Shown here: positions 47,493 to 55,566 of the stretch, piece after piece
How the letters are laid out: every line of letters begins with the position of its first letter
Numbering within the stretch: position 1 is the first letter of the stretch
Assembly (NCBI RefSeq): GCF_000969835.1
Contig: NZ_KQ033913.1
Coordinates: forward strand, 1,565,716-1,629,715
DNA: 64,000 nucleotides
Reading direction: 5' to 3'
From: Parabacteroides goldsteinii DSM 19448 = WAL 12034
Lineage (GTDB): Bacteria; Bacteroidota; Bacteroidia; Bacteroidales; Tannerellaceae
Program-made: the position numbers and the translations under genes
Notes under the pieces: model-generated
Database searches by the model: none
Told to the model about the DNA's origin: nothing
Seen by the model: the letters and a program-made list of their open reading frames with translations, nothing else

Positions 47493-47541
47493 TCGTTATT
47501 AGGGGACAAAGATACGTCATTCTTTATGATTCTCCTGTAAT

Positions 47542-47988
47542 TTACCCCCACCGTTTTCTGAATATATATAACAGAGCACAAATAATAATAAACCCAATAA
47601 TTATATATCCGGATTTACAATTCCGTTGGTTATTTTTTTCTTTTTGGGTTGTTTGTTTGCTCAACTGCTCAATTGTTGTTTCGTACTGATAGACAAGTTC
47701 CTGCAAACTATCGCAGGTAGCAGCGACAAATAACGTGTCATGCAGGAAACGGATTTCAGCGGTTGCCTGTCCGCTTTTTTGGATAAAGGCGGCGCCGGTA
47801 GGCAACTCTTTGAGGGTTGCGACCGGAATGGAAAGGTCGGCACGGCTTTCGGGGATTCGGGCCGTTTGAACTGTCAGGCGGCTGGTTTGCAGCAGGCTGT
47901 CGGTCTGCTGGCAAAAGGAAGCGGTATGTTTGCGGCTCGAACAATTTGCGAAAAATAAGAAGATGAGAATGAATAGGCTGAATTTCAT
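47542..47988 (-). CDS. Spanin/Rz-like lipoprotein with C-terminal membrane helix
   Basis: A 148-residue protein. It has an N-terminal lipoprotein signal (LFFANCSS, Cys16), a Gln/Thr/Ser-rich periplasmic part that could form a coiled coil (LVYQYETTIEQLSKQTTQKE), and one C-terminal membrane helix (YIIIGFIIICALLYIFRKRW). A lipoprotein with a second membrane anchor is the plan of a unimolecular spanin, which spans both membranes and fuses them at lysis. It lies just downstream of an M15 endolysin-like and a holin-like gene on the same strand, which supports the reading. The family is not recognised directly. Confidence 0.6.
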   Translation of the reverse strand: MKFSLFILIFLFFANCSSRKHTASFCQQTDSLLQTSRLTVQTARIPESRADLSIPVATLKELPTGAAFIQKSGQATAEIRFLHDTLFVAATCDSLQELVYQYETTIEQLSKQTTQKEKNNQRNCKSGYIIIGFIIICALLYIFRKRWG

Positions 47989-48041
47989 GGAGATTTTTAA
48001 TGGTATGAATTTATGGGGTGTGTTTTGCAGTTGTCTCTTAT

Positions 48042-48443
48042 TTATCTGTAAAGTACCTGCCGGCGGTTAAACCCTTCGCGATAAGACAGATGGAGGAACT
48101 TTTTGCGGCGGTAGAGGATTGCCTGGTCGAAAGGCAGGCCGGATTCTTTCAGTACTTCCAGCAGCTTTTCCGGCCCTTCGGCGATGTAGCAGTCGGCCGC
48201 TTCGCCTTTCGTGTGCTGTGAGTTTTTAACGCCGCCGGCCAGCAGGTTGACCGTTTCGTTGCGGTAGCCGCTTGTGATGGCGATTGCACTGCCGTAGCGG
48301 TTGCGAAGCGGTTGGAGCAGGTCGACTACAAGGTTTTTCAACGCTTGAAGCGCTTGTGGGTTTGGTACGTTTTCAAGACCGTTTTCGACGGCAATCCGGC
48401 TGTATGTGAGTTCTTCGAAGGTGAAATTTCTACTAAGGTTCAT
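48042..48443 (-). CDS. M15-family peptidase (endolysin-like)
   Basis: A 133-residue D-Ala-D-Ala carboxypeptidase-like enzyme (Peptidase_M15_3). The zinc-site motifs SQHTKGEAADCY (first His and Asp) and FLHLSY (last His) are intact, with the ITSGYRN turn in front. No signal peptide: it would need a holin to reach the wall, and a holin-like gene precedes it with a 4-base overlap. In Bacteroidetes similar enzymes are common in prophages and in small domesticated clusters. Confidence 0.88.
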   Translation of the reverse strand: MNLSRNFTFEELTYSRIAVENGLENVPNPQALQALKNLVVDLLQPLRNRYGSAIAITSGYRNETVNLLAGGVKNSQHTKGEAADCYIAEGPEKLLEVLKESGLPFDQAILYRRKKFLHLSYREGFNRRQVLYR

Positions 48444-48634
48444 TGATTTTGTTTGTATTTATAATCGACTCCGAACAGCGCTCCGGCAAACGTTGCAGTC
48501 TCACCGAAGGCCACCAGCACACTGTTATGAATCTCTCCCAGCGGAGCCGTCCAGAAGCCGAAAAATAAAAGGAGGATGCCGGCTGCGGTCAGCAGCACGG
48601 CAATCCATAATTGTACACTTTGTTTAATTTTCAA
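48440..48634 (-). CDS. Holin-like small membrane protein
   Basis: A 64-residue protein with two hydrophobic helices (LWIAVLLTAAGILLLFFGFW, about 9-28, and a second at about 40-55) and a polar, basic C-terminus (DYKYKQNQ). Size and topology match small holins. It overlaps the endolysin-like gene by 4 bases. Function is inferred from position and shape, not from a recognised family. Confidence 0.65.
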   Translation of the reverse strand: MKIKQSVQLWIAVLLTAAGILLLFFGFWTAPLGEIHNSVLVAFGETATFAGALFGVDYKYKQNQ

Positions 48635-48649
48635 TTTTCAATTAACACA

Positions 48650-48859
48650 CTATGGTTCGCCCAGATATTCAAAGACGAGCGTCACCTGTTTAGGAGTTAA
48701 AATCTTTTGTCCGTTGTAATAGCCCGCATCTGTGAGGGCCTGCATGAGCGGTTTGTTATACACGAGCCAGCGTTTCAGTTGTACGCCGGCGCTGCGGATG
48801 CTGCTGTGCGGAAAATACATCGCACTCAGCTCTTTAATAGAAAGCGTTGTTGGTTTCAT
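48650..48859 (-). CDS. DUF4248 protein
   Basis: A 69-residue protein with the DUF4248 pattern: IKELSAMYFPHSSIRSAGVQ, then LKRWLVYNKPLMQALTDAGY and KILTPKQVTLVFEYLGEP. Known only from Bacteroidetes; it looks like a small winged or helix-turn-helix DNA-binding fold. It usually sits beside an HU-type gene and a cell-wall hydrolase, as here. Confidence 0.85.
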   Translation of the reverse strand: MKPTTLSIKELSAMYFPHSSIRSAGVQLKRWLVYNKPLMQALTDAGYYNGQKILTPKQVTLVFEYLGEP

Positions 48860-48899
48860 CGTGATAACAAAGATAATGAAAATTTTTCAATTAGCCGGG

Positions 48900-49355
48900 T
48901 TACTCGATTTCCGGTCTGTCGCTGCCTCCGCCGCCCCCTTCGGAGCCGCTGCCTTCGTCTTCTTTCTTTTCGGTAGAGGTGAAGGCGACCAGCTTTTTGG
49001 TATTACGCAGGGACGCGCCGGGTGTGAAGATCACACGTGCCCCTTTCACGTCTGCCTGGGAGAACGACTTCTTGTCGCTTGCGCCGTTGCTAGACAACGA
49101 GAGGCGGAAATTACCGAACTCGCCTAACTGGACGATACGTCCTGCACGCAGCTCCATGTCGAGGATGAAATTAAGGTTATCCAATACCGCTTTTACGTCG
49201 GCGCTGGAAACGGTAGATCGCGCTCCGATCATGACACACAATGTATCCATGTCGGTATGGCCGTTGTAGTCCGGTATCGCATAAATTTTTTCCTGTGCTG
49301 CACCGCCTTTCAGGTCGGTCACTTTTCTTGTTACTAATTTGTAGCCCTGGGCCAT
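48900..49355 (-). CDS. HU-type DNA-binding protein, extended
   Basis: A 151-residue Bacteroidetes HU/IHF-like protein. The dimer core and arm are recognisable (TLCVMIGARSTVSSADVKAV; GRIVQLGEFGNFRLSLSS), with a C-terminal acidic/Gly tail (GSGSEGGGGGSD). Such extended HU proteins cluster with DUF4248 and a peptidoglycan hydrolase. It is transcribed first in the minus-strand group, from a TAACTTTG box at 49410-49417. Confidence 0.85.
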   Translation of the reverse strand: MAQGYKLVTRKVTDLKGGAAQEKIYAIPDYNGHTDMDTLCVMIGARSTVSSADVKAVLDNLNFILDMELRAGRIVQLGEFGNFRLSLSSNGASDKKSFSQADVKGARVIFTPGASLRNTKKLVAFTSTEKKEDEGSGSEGGGGGSDRPEIE

Positions 49356-49409
49356 CGTTAATAAATTGTTTTAAGGTTGATACTTTGATGTTTCGTCTGA
49401 TTGACAATG

Positions 49410-49417
49410 CAAAGTTA
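49410..49417 (-). promoter_or_regulatory. -7 promoter element of the HU-DUF4248-lysis group
   Basis: TAACTTTG on the minus strand, 55 bases before the HU ATG, matches TAnnTTTG. The -33 side is GC-rich and not a match. Confidence 0.5.
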
Positions 49418-49601
49418 CGACCGGTCGGATAGGCGGAGTTGAGTTGTGTGCAGATAGATGGCATTAAATGAATTTCATGATTTGTTTTGGCTATCTGAAG
49501 TTACTTTAAAGCACTCAGGTCAAATTGAGTTAAAATAGTTTGTGCAAATACAATATAGTGTAATTATTTAAAATAAATTATGTTTATAAATAATTTGTTA
49601 C

Positions 49602-49609
49602 TATATTTG
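49602..49609 (+). promoter_or_regulatory. -7 promoter element of the lipoprotein-toxin pair
   Basis: TATATTTG, 27 bases before the ATG at 49636, in a very AT-rich stretch. It matches TAnnTTTG without a clear -33 box. Confidence 0.45.
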
Positions 49610-49635
49610 AGTGTAATGTAAATTTATATATTGAT

Positions 49636-50343
49636 ATGCGTAATTATGTAATAATACTTTGCTTACTATTTATTTTGTTTTCATCATGTGAAAATGATAC
49701 GGAAATGATTAATGATTTTTCTGTCAATTTTGTTCATTTGAATGATAATAGAGGGATTGTAGGAAAAGAAATGTTATGTACTCTAAATATTGAAGGAATC
49801 AATGAAGATGACGATGAAATATATGCTTCGTATTTAATAGAAGGAGGAATTGGAACTATCTTTATAAATGAAGATGGTTATGAACAAAATCAAGAGTTTA
49901 ATTTAAAATCTCTTTATAAGAAAAAAATCTCATTTGTTTATTTACCAAAAGTAGAAGGAGTACACTCTCTAACCTTTTTAATAAGGAAGCAGTTAAAAGG
50001 TCAAGTTTTAGAACGTTATTCATGTATTGATTTAAAAGTAGAGGGAATAAAAACAATTATATCTGATCTTGAATCTGATGTAGATATAGGAAATACTACT
50101 CAATTTATTTTATCAATAGATGTAGATATGAAAGTCTTTTGTAAAGCTCGTTTTCTAAAAGGAAAAGGAAGTATTGAAATTGCAAATACAGATGTTGTAG
50201 AAAATGAAGTGTTATTGAAAAAAAATAATAAAGTATTATTGACTTCGGAATCTGTTGGTGAATGTAGAGTTGCGTTTGATATATCAGGAGTGTATGGACG
50301 ACCTATTAGGAGTATAGTAGTTATAAATGTTGTAAAGAGATAG
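49636..50343 (+). CDS. Lipoprotein of unknown function next to the toxin
   Basis: A 235-residue lipoprotein (signal ILFSSCEND, Cys18) whose first residues after Cys are acidic, a pattern linked to surface display in Bacteroidetes. The rest is beta-rich, with at least two Ig-like repeats (FSVNFVHLNDNRGIVGKEML; VDIGNTTQFILSID). No known family. It lies 131 bp upstream of the toxin lipoprotein gene, and both are clearly AT-richer than the surrounding genes. It may be a partner subunit or an immunity factor. Confidence 0.75.
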   Translation: MRNYVIILCLLFILFSSCENDTEMINDFSVNFVHLNDNRGIVGKEMLCTLNIEGINEDDDEIYASYLIEGGIGTIFINEDGYEQNQEFNLKSLYKKKISFVYLPKVEGVHSLTFLIRKQLKGQVLERYSCIDLKVEGIKTIISDLESDVDIGNTTQFILSIDVDMKVFCKARFLKGKGSIEIANTDVVENEVLLKKNNKVLLTSESVGECRVAFDISGVYGRPIRSIVVINVVKR

Positions 50344-50474
50344 AAATGCTTTCTTTTTTGTGGTAATGATTATATGTGTTTACTATCATTATAGATGAAG
50401 GTTTGATGTATGCAATTGATGTTGTAAATGGGATAATAATAAACATAGGTATTAATATTAAAAAATTAAGTATT

Positions 50475-51773
50475 ATGAAGACATTATTAAAATTATCATT
50501 GCTTTTATTTGTATCATTAGTATTGTTCTCATGCCAAAAAGAGAATGAAGAAATTGATATAATGTGTGATGCCTCAAATCTGGAACTTCTGCAGACTAAA
50601 AGTGTTAAATCACATTTTTATGGGAATAGTTTTTTAGCACAATTAAATGCTATTCCAGTCCATATTTTTTACGAACAAGGGGCAATTGCAGCAACAAAAA
50701 AATTCTTTGGTTGTTCCTCTAAAGATAGTTATGACCTAGTAGCTTCTAATGAAGATGATGGTTCTGGAAGGCAAAGATGGTTAATTACAAAACATATTGC
50801 AGGATCTTCAACAGAGTGGGGAATTGAGGTGCTTGGAGGATATCAATCAGGAAGAAAGTATTTGTCTGACTATCCGTTGCCTCCAAATGCAGGAATTGAT
50901 CCATTTCCATGTATGCATAATCAACAAATTTTTTCGCATGGATATTGGAATATTGAGTTCCATGATCAGAAATGGTACATATGGAGAAACGGTAAACCAA
51001 TGTATTATATATATAATGCCTCATGGGGAGGATCTAATTTTAAATATTTGAATAGTACTAATCCGTATGATAATTTGGGTGCAGGTTTTCTTATTTATCC
51101 TGTAGAAAAGTTTAACTTGCAGAGTGTTGATTATTCGATAATTGATGGTCAAGCTAATGCTACACCGGTAGTTGTATTTTTAACATCACGTCCACTTATA
51201 AATGATACACCTTATGAAGCAGAAAGAACAGCTCAACTTATAGAAAGTTATAGTTATACATCTCATTTTTCACAAACTGAAGGGCTTTTAATTTCAGAAA
51301 CTATAACAGTTGGGGCTGGTCTTAATGTAACTGTACCTATAATAAATGTGGGATTGAATGGAAAAATTGAAACTACCAAGAGGACTGATCATAGTTATTC
51401 TTTCACAACAGGAAAAAATGAAAGTTTTGATTTTAACTTTAATCAAACTATTAAACAAGTTTTACCCCCAAATACAACTATAATTGCTTGGTTGGAAGCG
51501 AAAAAATATAGTTTTGATACAAGATATGCTGGTGAATTTGTTGGTGAACAAAGCCGAAAAGTGATAAAGTTGAATGGAAATTGGAATGGAGTACAGTATT
51601 ATGAGGTGGCAGTAAAACTTTCTACTCCTGAAGGAAAAGTGTTAGGAACTGTTGATTCAAAAGGTAATTATAAGGCTGCTAACTCTATTGAATATATTGA
51701 TATTCAAAAAGCAAATACAATGATTCAACAATATAATCTTGAAAAAACATCTAAGAGTTCTATAATTAAATGA
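50475..51773 (+). CDS. Aerolysin/ETX-MTX2-like pore-forming toxin, lipoprotein
   Basis: A 432-residue protein. The ATG at 50475 is chosen because it starts a lipoprotein signal (LVLFSC, Cys20); the mature end CQKENEE is acid-rich, as in surface-exported lipoproteins. Residues about 85-215 look like a lectin-type beta-trefoil (RQRWLITKHIAG, GYWNIEFHDQKWYIWRNGKP, AGFLIYPV). Residues about 225-400 have the alternating Ser/Thr strands of the aerolysin-type module: ISETITVGAGLNVTVPIINV, GLNGKIETTKRTDHSYSF, then FNFNQTIKQVLPPNTTIIAW. The pre-stem pattern of small residues resembles ETX/MTX2 toxins. It is AT-rich relative to its neighbours, which suggests transfer. Prediction is from pattern only; a structure model would decide. 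Confidence 0.72.
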   Translation: MKTLLKLSLLLFVSLVLFSCQKENEEIDIMCDASNLELLQTKSVKSHFYGNSFLAQLNAIPVHIFYEQGAIAATKKFFGCSSKDSYDLVASNEDDGSGRQRWLITKHIAGSSTEWGIEVLGGYQSGRKYLSDYPLPPNAGIDPFPCMHNQQIFSHGYWNIEFHDQKWYIWRNGKPMYYIYNASWGGSNFKYLNSTNPYDNLGAGFLIYPVEKFNLQSVDYSIIDGQANATPVVVFLTSRPLINDTPYEAERTAQLIESYSYTSHFSQTEGLLISETITVGAGLNVTVPIINVGLNGKIETTKRTDHSYSFTTGKNESFDFNFNQTIKQVLPPNTTIIAWLEAKKYSFDTRYAGEFVGEQSRKVIKLNGNWNGVQYYEVAVKLSTPEGKVLGTVDSKGNYKAANSIEYIDIQKANTMIQQYNLEKTSKSSIIK

Positions 51774-51854
51774 CAAATGTTATTGAGATATTAAATGTTA
51801 TTAAATAAACTTTGATACCTATGCGTTTTGATGTAAATAATGAATATTTATAGT

Positions 51855-51908
51855 AGAAAAGGAGCAATTTCATATTTTGAGATAACTCCTTTTCTTTTGT
51901 GCTTTTTT
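51855..51908 (+). terminator. Terminator of the toxin gene
   Basis: AGAAAAGGAG (51855-51864) pairs with CTCCTTTTCT (51886-51895) and is followed by a T-rich run (TTTGTGCTTTTTTG). Confidence 0.8.
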
Positions 51909-52400
51909 GAATAAGGTAAAAATTATATTTTTTGTTTTATTATAAATAAATGAAATAATACTTTTAGTAATAGTGCTATAGTACTATTATATTTACAATA
52001 ACTATTATTATTGAAATAGTTAATCCGAGTCCATTTTCAATTTCTCCCGGATGAAATTTGATTTTCTTCCGAAAGAAATTGTTTTTTCTCCCGGATAGCA
52101 GTTTTTCCCTAGAGGGAAGAGATGTTTTTATTATTTATAAAATATACAACAACTAACTATTTATGATATAGTAACAATTAAGATAATAAATATATTGAAT
52201 ATTTTAAATGAACGTGTACATACTATTAATACATGGCAAGTTAAATAAAAGTTAATATGAAAATAAAGGCTTGAATTATAATCATAATATGAAATATTAT
52301 ACTTACATTTGCCATTGTAAGATTTGCCGAAGAAGAAACTATGAAGATGATTAATCTTACCTTAAATAATTTTTAATTTTTAAATAAATAACCTTACATC
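51909..52400 (+). other. AT-rich intergenic stretch with phased repeats
   Basis: About 490 bases without a gene I can support. It holds the repeat array listed separately (52041-52118) and a TACATTTG promoter box at 52304-52311, about 90 bases upstream of the GTG start at 52401. Confidence 0.6.
52041..52118. repeat. 22-bp phased TTTC(T)CCCGGA-type repeats
   Basis: The core motif occurs at 52041 (TTTCTCCCGGAT), 52063 (TTTCTTCCGAAA) and 52085 (TTTCTCCCGGAT), exactly 22 bases apart, with a related palindrome TTCCCTAGAGGGAA at 52105-52118. The spacing equals two helical turns, the same as in the array at 32223-32308 but with a different motif. Confidence 0.65.
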
Positions 52401-53153
52401 GTGAAGAAAAAAGAAATCTTAACGACGAAACAGAACAATCTGATTGTTGCTGTTCAAAGTGGAGTCAGCGTACTCGAACAAAACGCCAACCTGAGTCTTA
52501 ACTGTCTGTCGATGGGTCGCCGATTGATCGAGCAGATTGGAAAAGAAGGAGGAATGAACGAAGCCTTAGCCGCCGAAGCCGACCGCTATGTAACCCTGTG
52601 CCGAAGCTACATGCTGCGCATGAACAGCGACCGCAAGCCTTTCACCCAACAACTTACGGAAGTGCAAAAGCAATTCGTTTCTCAGGAAAACAATATTGAT
52701 CCGACTAAAAACGGTACGCCGGCTAACGTACTTACTGCGATGCTCAACAGTTGGTTGATGAAGCAGAAACGTGATGCCGAAGAAGCGGAACTGCGTTTAC
52801 AGGCTAATTTTCAACGCACGGAAAAACGTATTGCCGGACGTGATGATCTGGATGAGGCGCAGAAAGCCGTAATCCTCGAACGTGCCGAAGGTCGCCTGCA
52901 ATCGGGGCGTGTTTCTCTGAAAATGAATGAAATAGCAACCGAACTCGTTCCCGTAGTGACCGAACCGGACGGTTATATCGACCTCTTGCGCTTTTGGTGG
53001 CAGGAGCTCGGTCGAAACCTGCCCGACAGCGACCTGGAACGTATCTTCCGCCCGATGCTGTCGTATGCCCGCAAGCAGGCCCGCAAAGGCGTAGTCGTGG
53101 AAAGCGTTTATGTAGAATACCGCGAAGAACCGAAAGGGGTGCGGGCAGCGTAA
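52401..53153 (+). CDS. Phage-type protein of unknown function
   Basis: A 250-residue cytoplasmic protein starting with GTG (preceded by a TACATTTG promoter box about 90 bases upstream). Long helices dominate (DAEEAELRLQANFQRTEKRI), with a C-terminal basic region (SYARKQARKGVVVE). I do not recognise the family. It begins a plus-strand gene series that looks like the early region of a prophage (nuclease, Lin1244-type replication protein). Confidence 0.7.
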   Translation: MKKKEILTTKQNNLIVAVQSGVSVLEQNANLSLNCLSMGRRLIEQIGKEGGMNEALAAEADRYVTLCRSYMLRMNSDRKPFTQQLTEVQKQFVSQENNIDPTKNGTPANVLTAMLNSWLMKQKRDAEEAELRLQANFQRTEKRIAGRDDLDEAQKAVILERAEGRLQSGRVSLKMNEIATELVPVVTEPDGYIDLLRFWWQELGRNLPDSDLERIFRPMLSYARKQARKGVVVESVYVEYREEPKGVRAA

Positions 53154-53182
53154 ATATAGAAAGAATTGAGCTATCTATTTAA

Positions 53183-53522
53183 GTGACTGGTTGTAACTGG
53201 CTCCCCTCTTGAGAGGGGGTAGGGGGTGTGTTAAAGCCAGTCAATAAAACAAGCCTTGTTACAGGTTTATTTGCCGTCTGCTTCAGCTGACGGATTAGTC
53301 AGGGGTCTATCTCATTGGACTTTAGTCCCATTTCTTACAGGTTTCTATCTAAGAGACATGTGGCTGAAGCCAAAAGAGAGAAACAACTTGTAAACCGTCA
53401 GCTGAAGCAGACGGCAAATGAACCTGTAATAGTCTAGTGACTCTGATTAGGATGGTTGTATAGGCGGGAATATGACACACCCCCTTCCCCCTCTCCAGAG
53501 GGGAGCCAGGTACAACCAGTTG
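53183..53522. repeat. Nested long inverted repeat (MITE-like)
   Basis: Outer arms 53183-53231 and 53473-53522 (GACTGGTTGTAACTGGCTCC and a GGGGGTAGGGGG-type end) are almost complementary over about 48 bases. Inner arms 53258-53293 and 53395-53429 (CCGTCTGCTTCAGCTGAC) match over about 35. The centre is unpaired. There is no gene inside. It lies between two phage-type genes and could be a non-autonomous element or a very strong cruciform. Confidence 0.85.
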
Positions 53523-53584
53523 CTATAAACAAATACTCATATCTGACAATTTTTGAATCTAAACGATACCATTTTAATAAAGTA

Positions 53585-54070
53585 ATGAACAAAACAGAAA
53601 AGACTTTTTCCTTAATCTCTGTCAAAGACAGTTTTTTCAAAGCCCGCTATGAAGTGTTAGACGAAAGTACAGGCGACAACCATGTGATTACGTATGAAAA
53701 CAAGGCTCCGGTGCATCCCAGTCTCTCTGAAGCGTTGCAGCGCATGGTGTATCATGTAGTCAATTTTACCGGATTGGTGGCGGTGGATGACAATTTCCAG
53801 ATCACCGGTTATCAACGTCAGAACTGCGGCGATGCGCAACTGCTGACCATCTATGCCCGTGTGGGAACCTCCGAAGAGTTTTGCGGAAATGTGGTGTCGC
53901 GCTTTCATATCGGCCGTGACGAATATGCTTCCATCGACCTGCTGCTCGAAGACCTGTCAAGCTGCGAACGTGAAGCGCTGGCTTATATCGAAACCGGCAA
54001 GCGTTTGGAGCATGATGCCTTCATCCGTCTTGACAACGATGATTTGCAAACCCTTCAAACTGCCGCCTGA
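53585..54070 (+). CDS. Phage-type protein of unknown function
   Basis: A 161-residue protein (start ATG 53585, after the inverted repeat; the upstream extension of the frame lies in the repeat). It is acidic and mixed alpha/beta (VKDSFFKARYEVLDESTGDN, VSRFHIGRDEYASIDLLLED). The family is not recognised. Its stop overlaps the next ATG (ATGA). It belongs to the phage-like block. Confidence 0.7.
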   Translation: MNKTEKTFSLISVKDSFFKARYEVLDESTGDNHVITYENKAPVHPSLSEALQRMVYHVVNFTGLVAVDDNFQITGYQRQNCGDAQLLTIYARVGTSEEFCGNVVSRFHIGRDEYASIDLLLEDLSSCEREALAYIETGKRLEHDAFIRLDNDDLQTLQTAA

Positions 54071-54330
54071 TGAAAAAGCATACCCTTACCATCGGTTGCC
54101 TCCTGGGAGACCAGGCGGCAGCCTGCCTGATGCGCCTGATTACGGGCGAAAGAGGTTCGCGCAGTTACACCTATTCGTGTGGCGAGGAATACGGGTATTT
54201 TTACGACCCGTTTCTGAAAAAATGGATGGCGTTCGACAACCGGCACAACACCTGTCTGGTCGAACAATGCAACACCTCGAAAGAGGCCGAAAACTTTCTC
54301 TATGACGACACCGGGTTATTCGCCGCTTAG
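54070..54330 (+). CDS. Small phage-type protein
   Basis: An 86-residue protein with a few Cys (IGCLLGD; YSCGEEYG; NTCLVEQC), perhaps metal-binding. It overlaps the genes before (1 base, ATGA) and after (about 29 bases), as in dense phage operons. The family is not recognised. Confidence 0.68.
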   Translation: MKKHTLTIGCLLGDQAAACLMRLITGERGSRSYTYSCGEEYGYFYDPFLKKWMAFDNRHNTCLVEQCNTSKEAENFLYDDTGLFAA

Positions 54331-54622
54331 CGCGTTGATCCTGAAGCATACGGGCGAGGAGGTGGTGGCTGAATACCGTTTCCATCCTGGGCGGGACTGG
54401 CGGTTCGACTTCGCCATCCCTTCCCGCCGTGTGGCTGTCGAGGTGGAGGGCGGCGCCTTCAACGGTGGCCGCCATATCCGCCCCGAAGGCTATCTGCGTG
54501 ATATGGAGAAATATAATGAGGCGGCAGTCTCAGGCTGGTGCGTGATACGCGTGCTGCCTGGAGAACTGCTGATGCTGAAAACGTTACGGCTGGTTATCCG
54601 TGCGGTACAAAATCATAATTGA
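54302..54622 (+). CDS. PD-(D/E)xK-like phage nuclease (VSR/DUF559 type)
   Basis: A 106-residue protein. The core RFDFAIPSRRVAVEVEGG has the Asp and Glu of the PD-(D/E)xK fold, then a helix (DMEKYNEAAVSGWCVIRVLP) as in DUF559 and Vsr-type nucleases. The catalytic Lys is replaced by Val-Glu-Gly, so the exact active site is uncertain. Fits a phage recombination or repair nuclease next to the replication protein gene. Confidence 0.7.
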   Translation: MTTPGYSPLSALILKHTGEEVVAEYRFHPGRDWRFDFAIPSRRVAVEVEGGAFNGGRHIRPEGYLRDMEKYNEAAVSGWCVIRVLPGELLMLKTLRLVIRAVQNHN

Positions 54623-54639
54623 AAAAGTTTATAACAATC

Positions 54640-55566
54640 ATGGCTAGACCTATCAAAAAAGGACTGGATTATTTTCCGGTCGATACCGATATATTTGAAA
54701 ACATACAAGTACGTAAACTGAAAAGCCGCTACAAGTCGCTCGGCTTTCTGGCTTATTTCACCATCCTGTGCGACGTATATAGGAAAGAAGGGTATTTTCT
54801 TCATATATCAGACGATTATGTGTACGATCTTTCCGACCGTTTAGGTGAAACAGAGGAAGTTGTGCGGGACATAATCGACTTTAGTTTGAAAATAAATCTG
54901 TTTAACAGGGATATATACAATGTTTATTGCGTATTAACATCCAAAAGTATTCAAGAACGGTATATTCAAGCACAAAAGCGATGCAAAAATCCCATTCGCG
55001 AAGAGTTCGATTGCATTAATGTTGCAGAAACCCCGGTTATTGTTACAGAAACTACCGAAAATATGACAAAAAGTGCACATATTATATTAGATAATATTAT
55101 AGTAAATGAAAGTAAAGTAAACTTACAACAACAGCAACAACACGCGTGCGAGGAGCCGAAAGAAGAACCGCAGAATTTGGATGAAGAGCGTGAGCAATGG
55201 AAAGATGCTTTGCTGGCAGACGAAGACTGGCAGGCCACCATCGTGCGTTATTCCGGAAAAGGCACAGCCGTCCTGCAATATGTGCGGGGAGCCATGGCCG
55301 TATTCGATGATTTCCTGCGCCTGAAATTCAGCCTGGATACGATCCGGACGAAAAAAGATTACAGCCAGAGTTTCATCGGCTGGTGGCGATACCACAATTT
55401 CAATCTGAAAACGGAAGAGCTTTCCGGCGGCGCGCAGCAGCATATTCCCAAAGTGATCTATTCATCCGGCCGGCCGGAACGTTCTTCGAAAGTAGAGGAA
55501 TTGATGGAAACAGGGAAACGTGCGACGGAAATAGCCATGAAAATCTATAATTCGCAAGCCGTATGA
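54640..55566 (+). CDS. Phage replication protein (DUF4373, Lin1244/Lin1753-like)
   Basis: A 308-residue protein. The N-terminus MARPIKKGLDYFPVDTDIFE is typical of DUF4373 (start at ATG 54640; the longer frame from 54619 is not), followed by a winged-helix-like domain, a Gln-rich linker (NLQQQQQHACEE) and a C-terminal domain (FIGWWRYHNFNLK) seen in replication initiators. It probably binds the phage origin and recruits helicase. It overlaps the next gene by 4 bases. Confidence 0.82.
   Translation: MARPIKKGLDYFPVDTDIFENIQVRKLKSRYKSLGFLAYFTILCDVYRKEGYFLHISDDYVYDLSDRLGETEEVVRDIIDFSLKINLFNRDIYNVYCVLTSKSIQERYIQAQKRCKNPIREEFDCINVAETPVIVTETTENMTKSAHIILDNIIVNESKVNLQQQQQHACEEPKEEPQNLDEEREQWKDALLADEDWQATIVRYSGKGTAVLQYVRGAMAVFDDFLRLKFSLDTIRTKKDYSQSFIGWWRYHNFNLKTEELSGGAQQHIPKVIYSSGRPERSSKVEELMETGKRATEIAMKIYNSQAV

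Noticed and set aside
53456..53584. N-terminal extension of the phage-type gene into the inverted repeat
   Set aside because: The added residues come from the repeat arm and have Pro/Ser-rich nonsense; the ATG at 53585 is a normal start.
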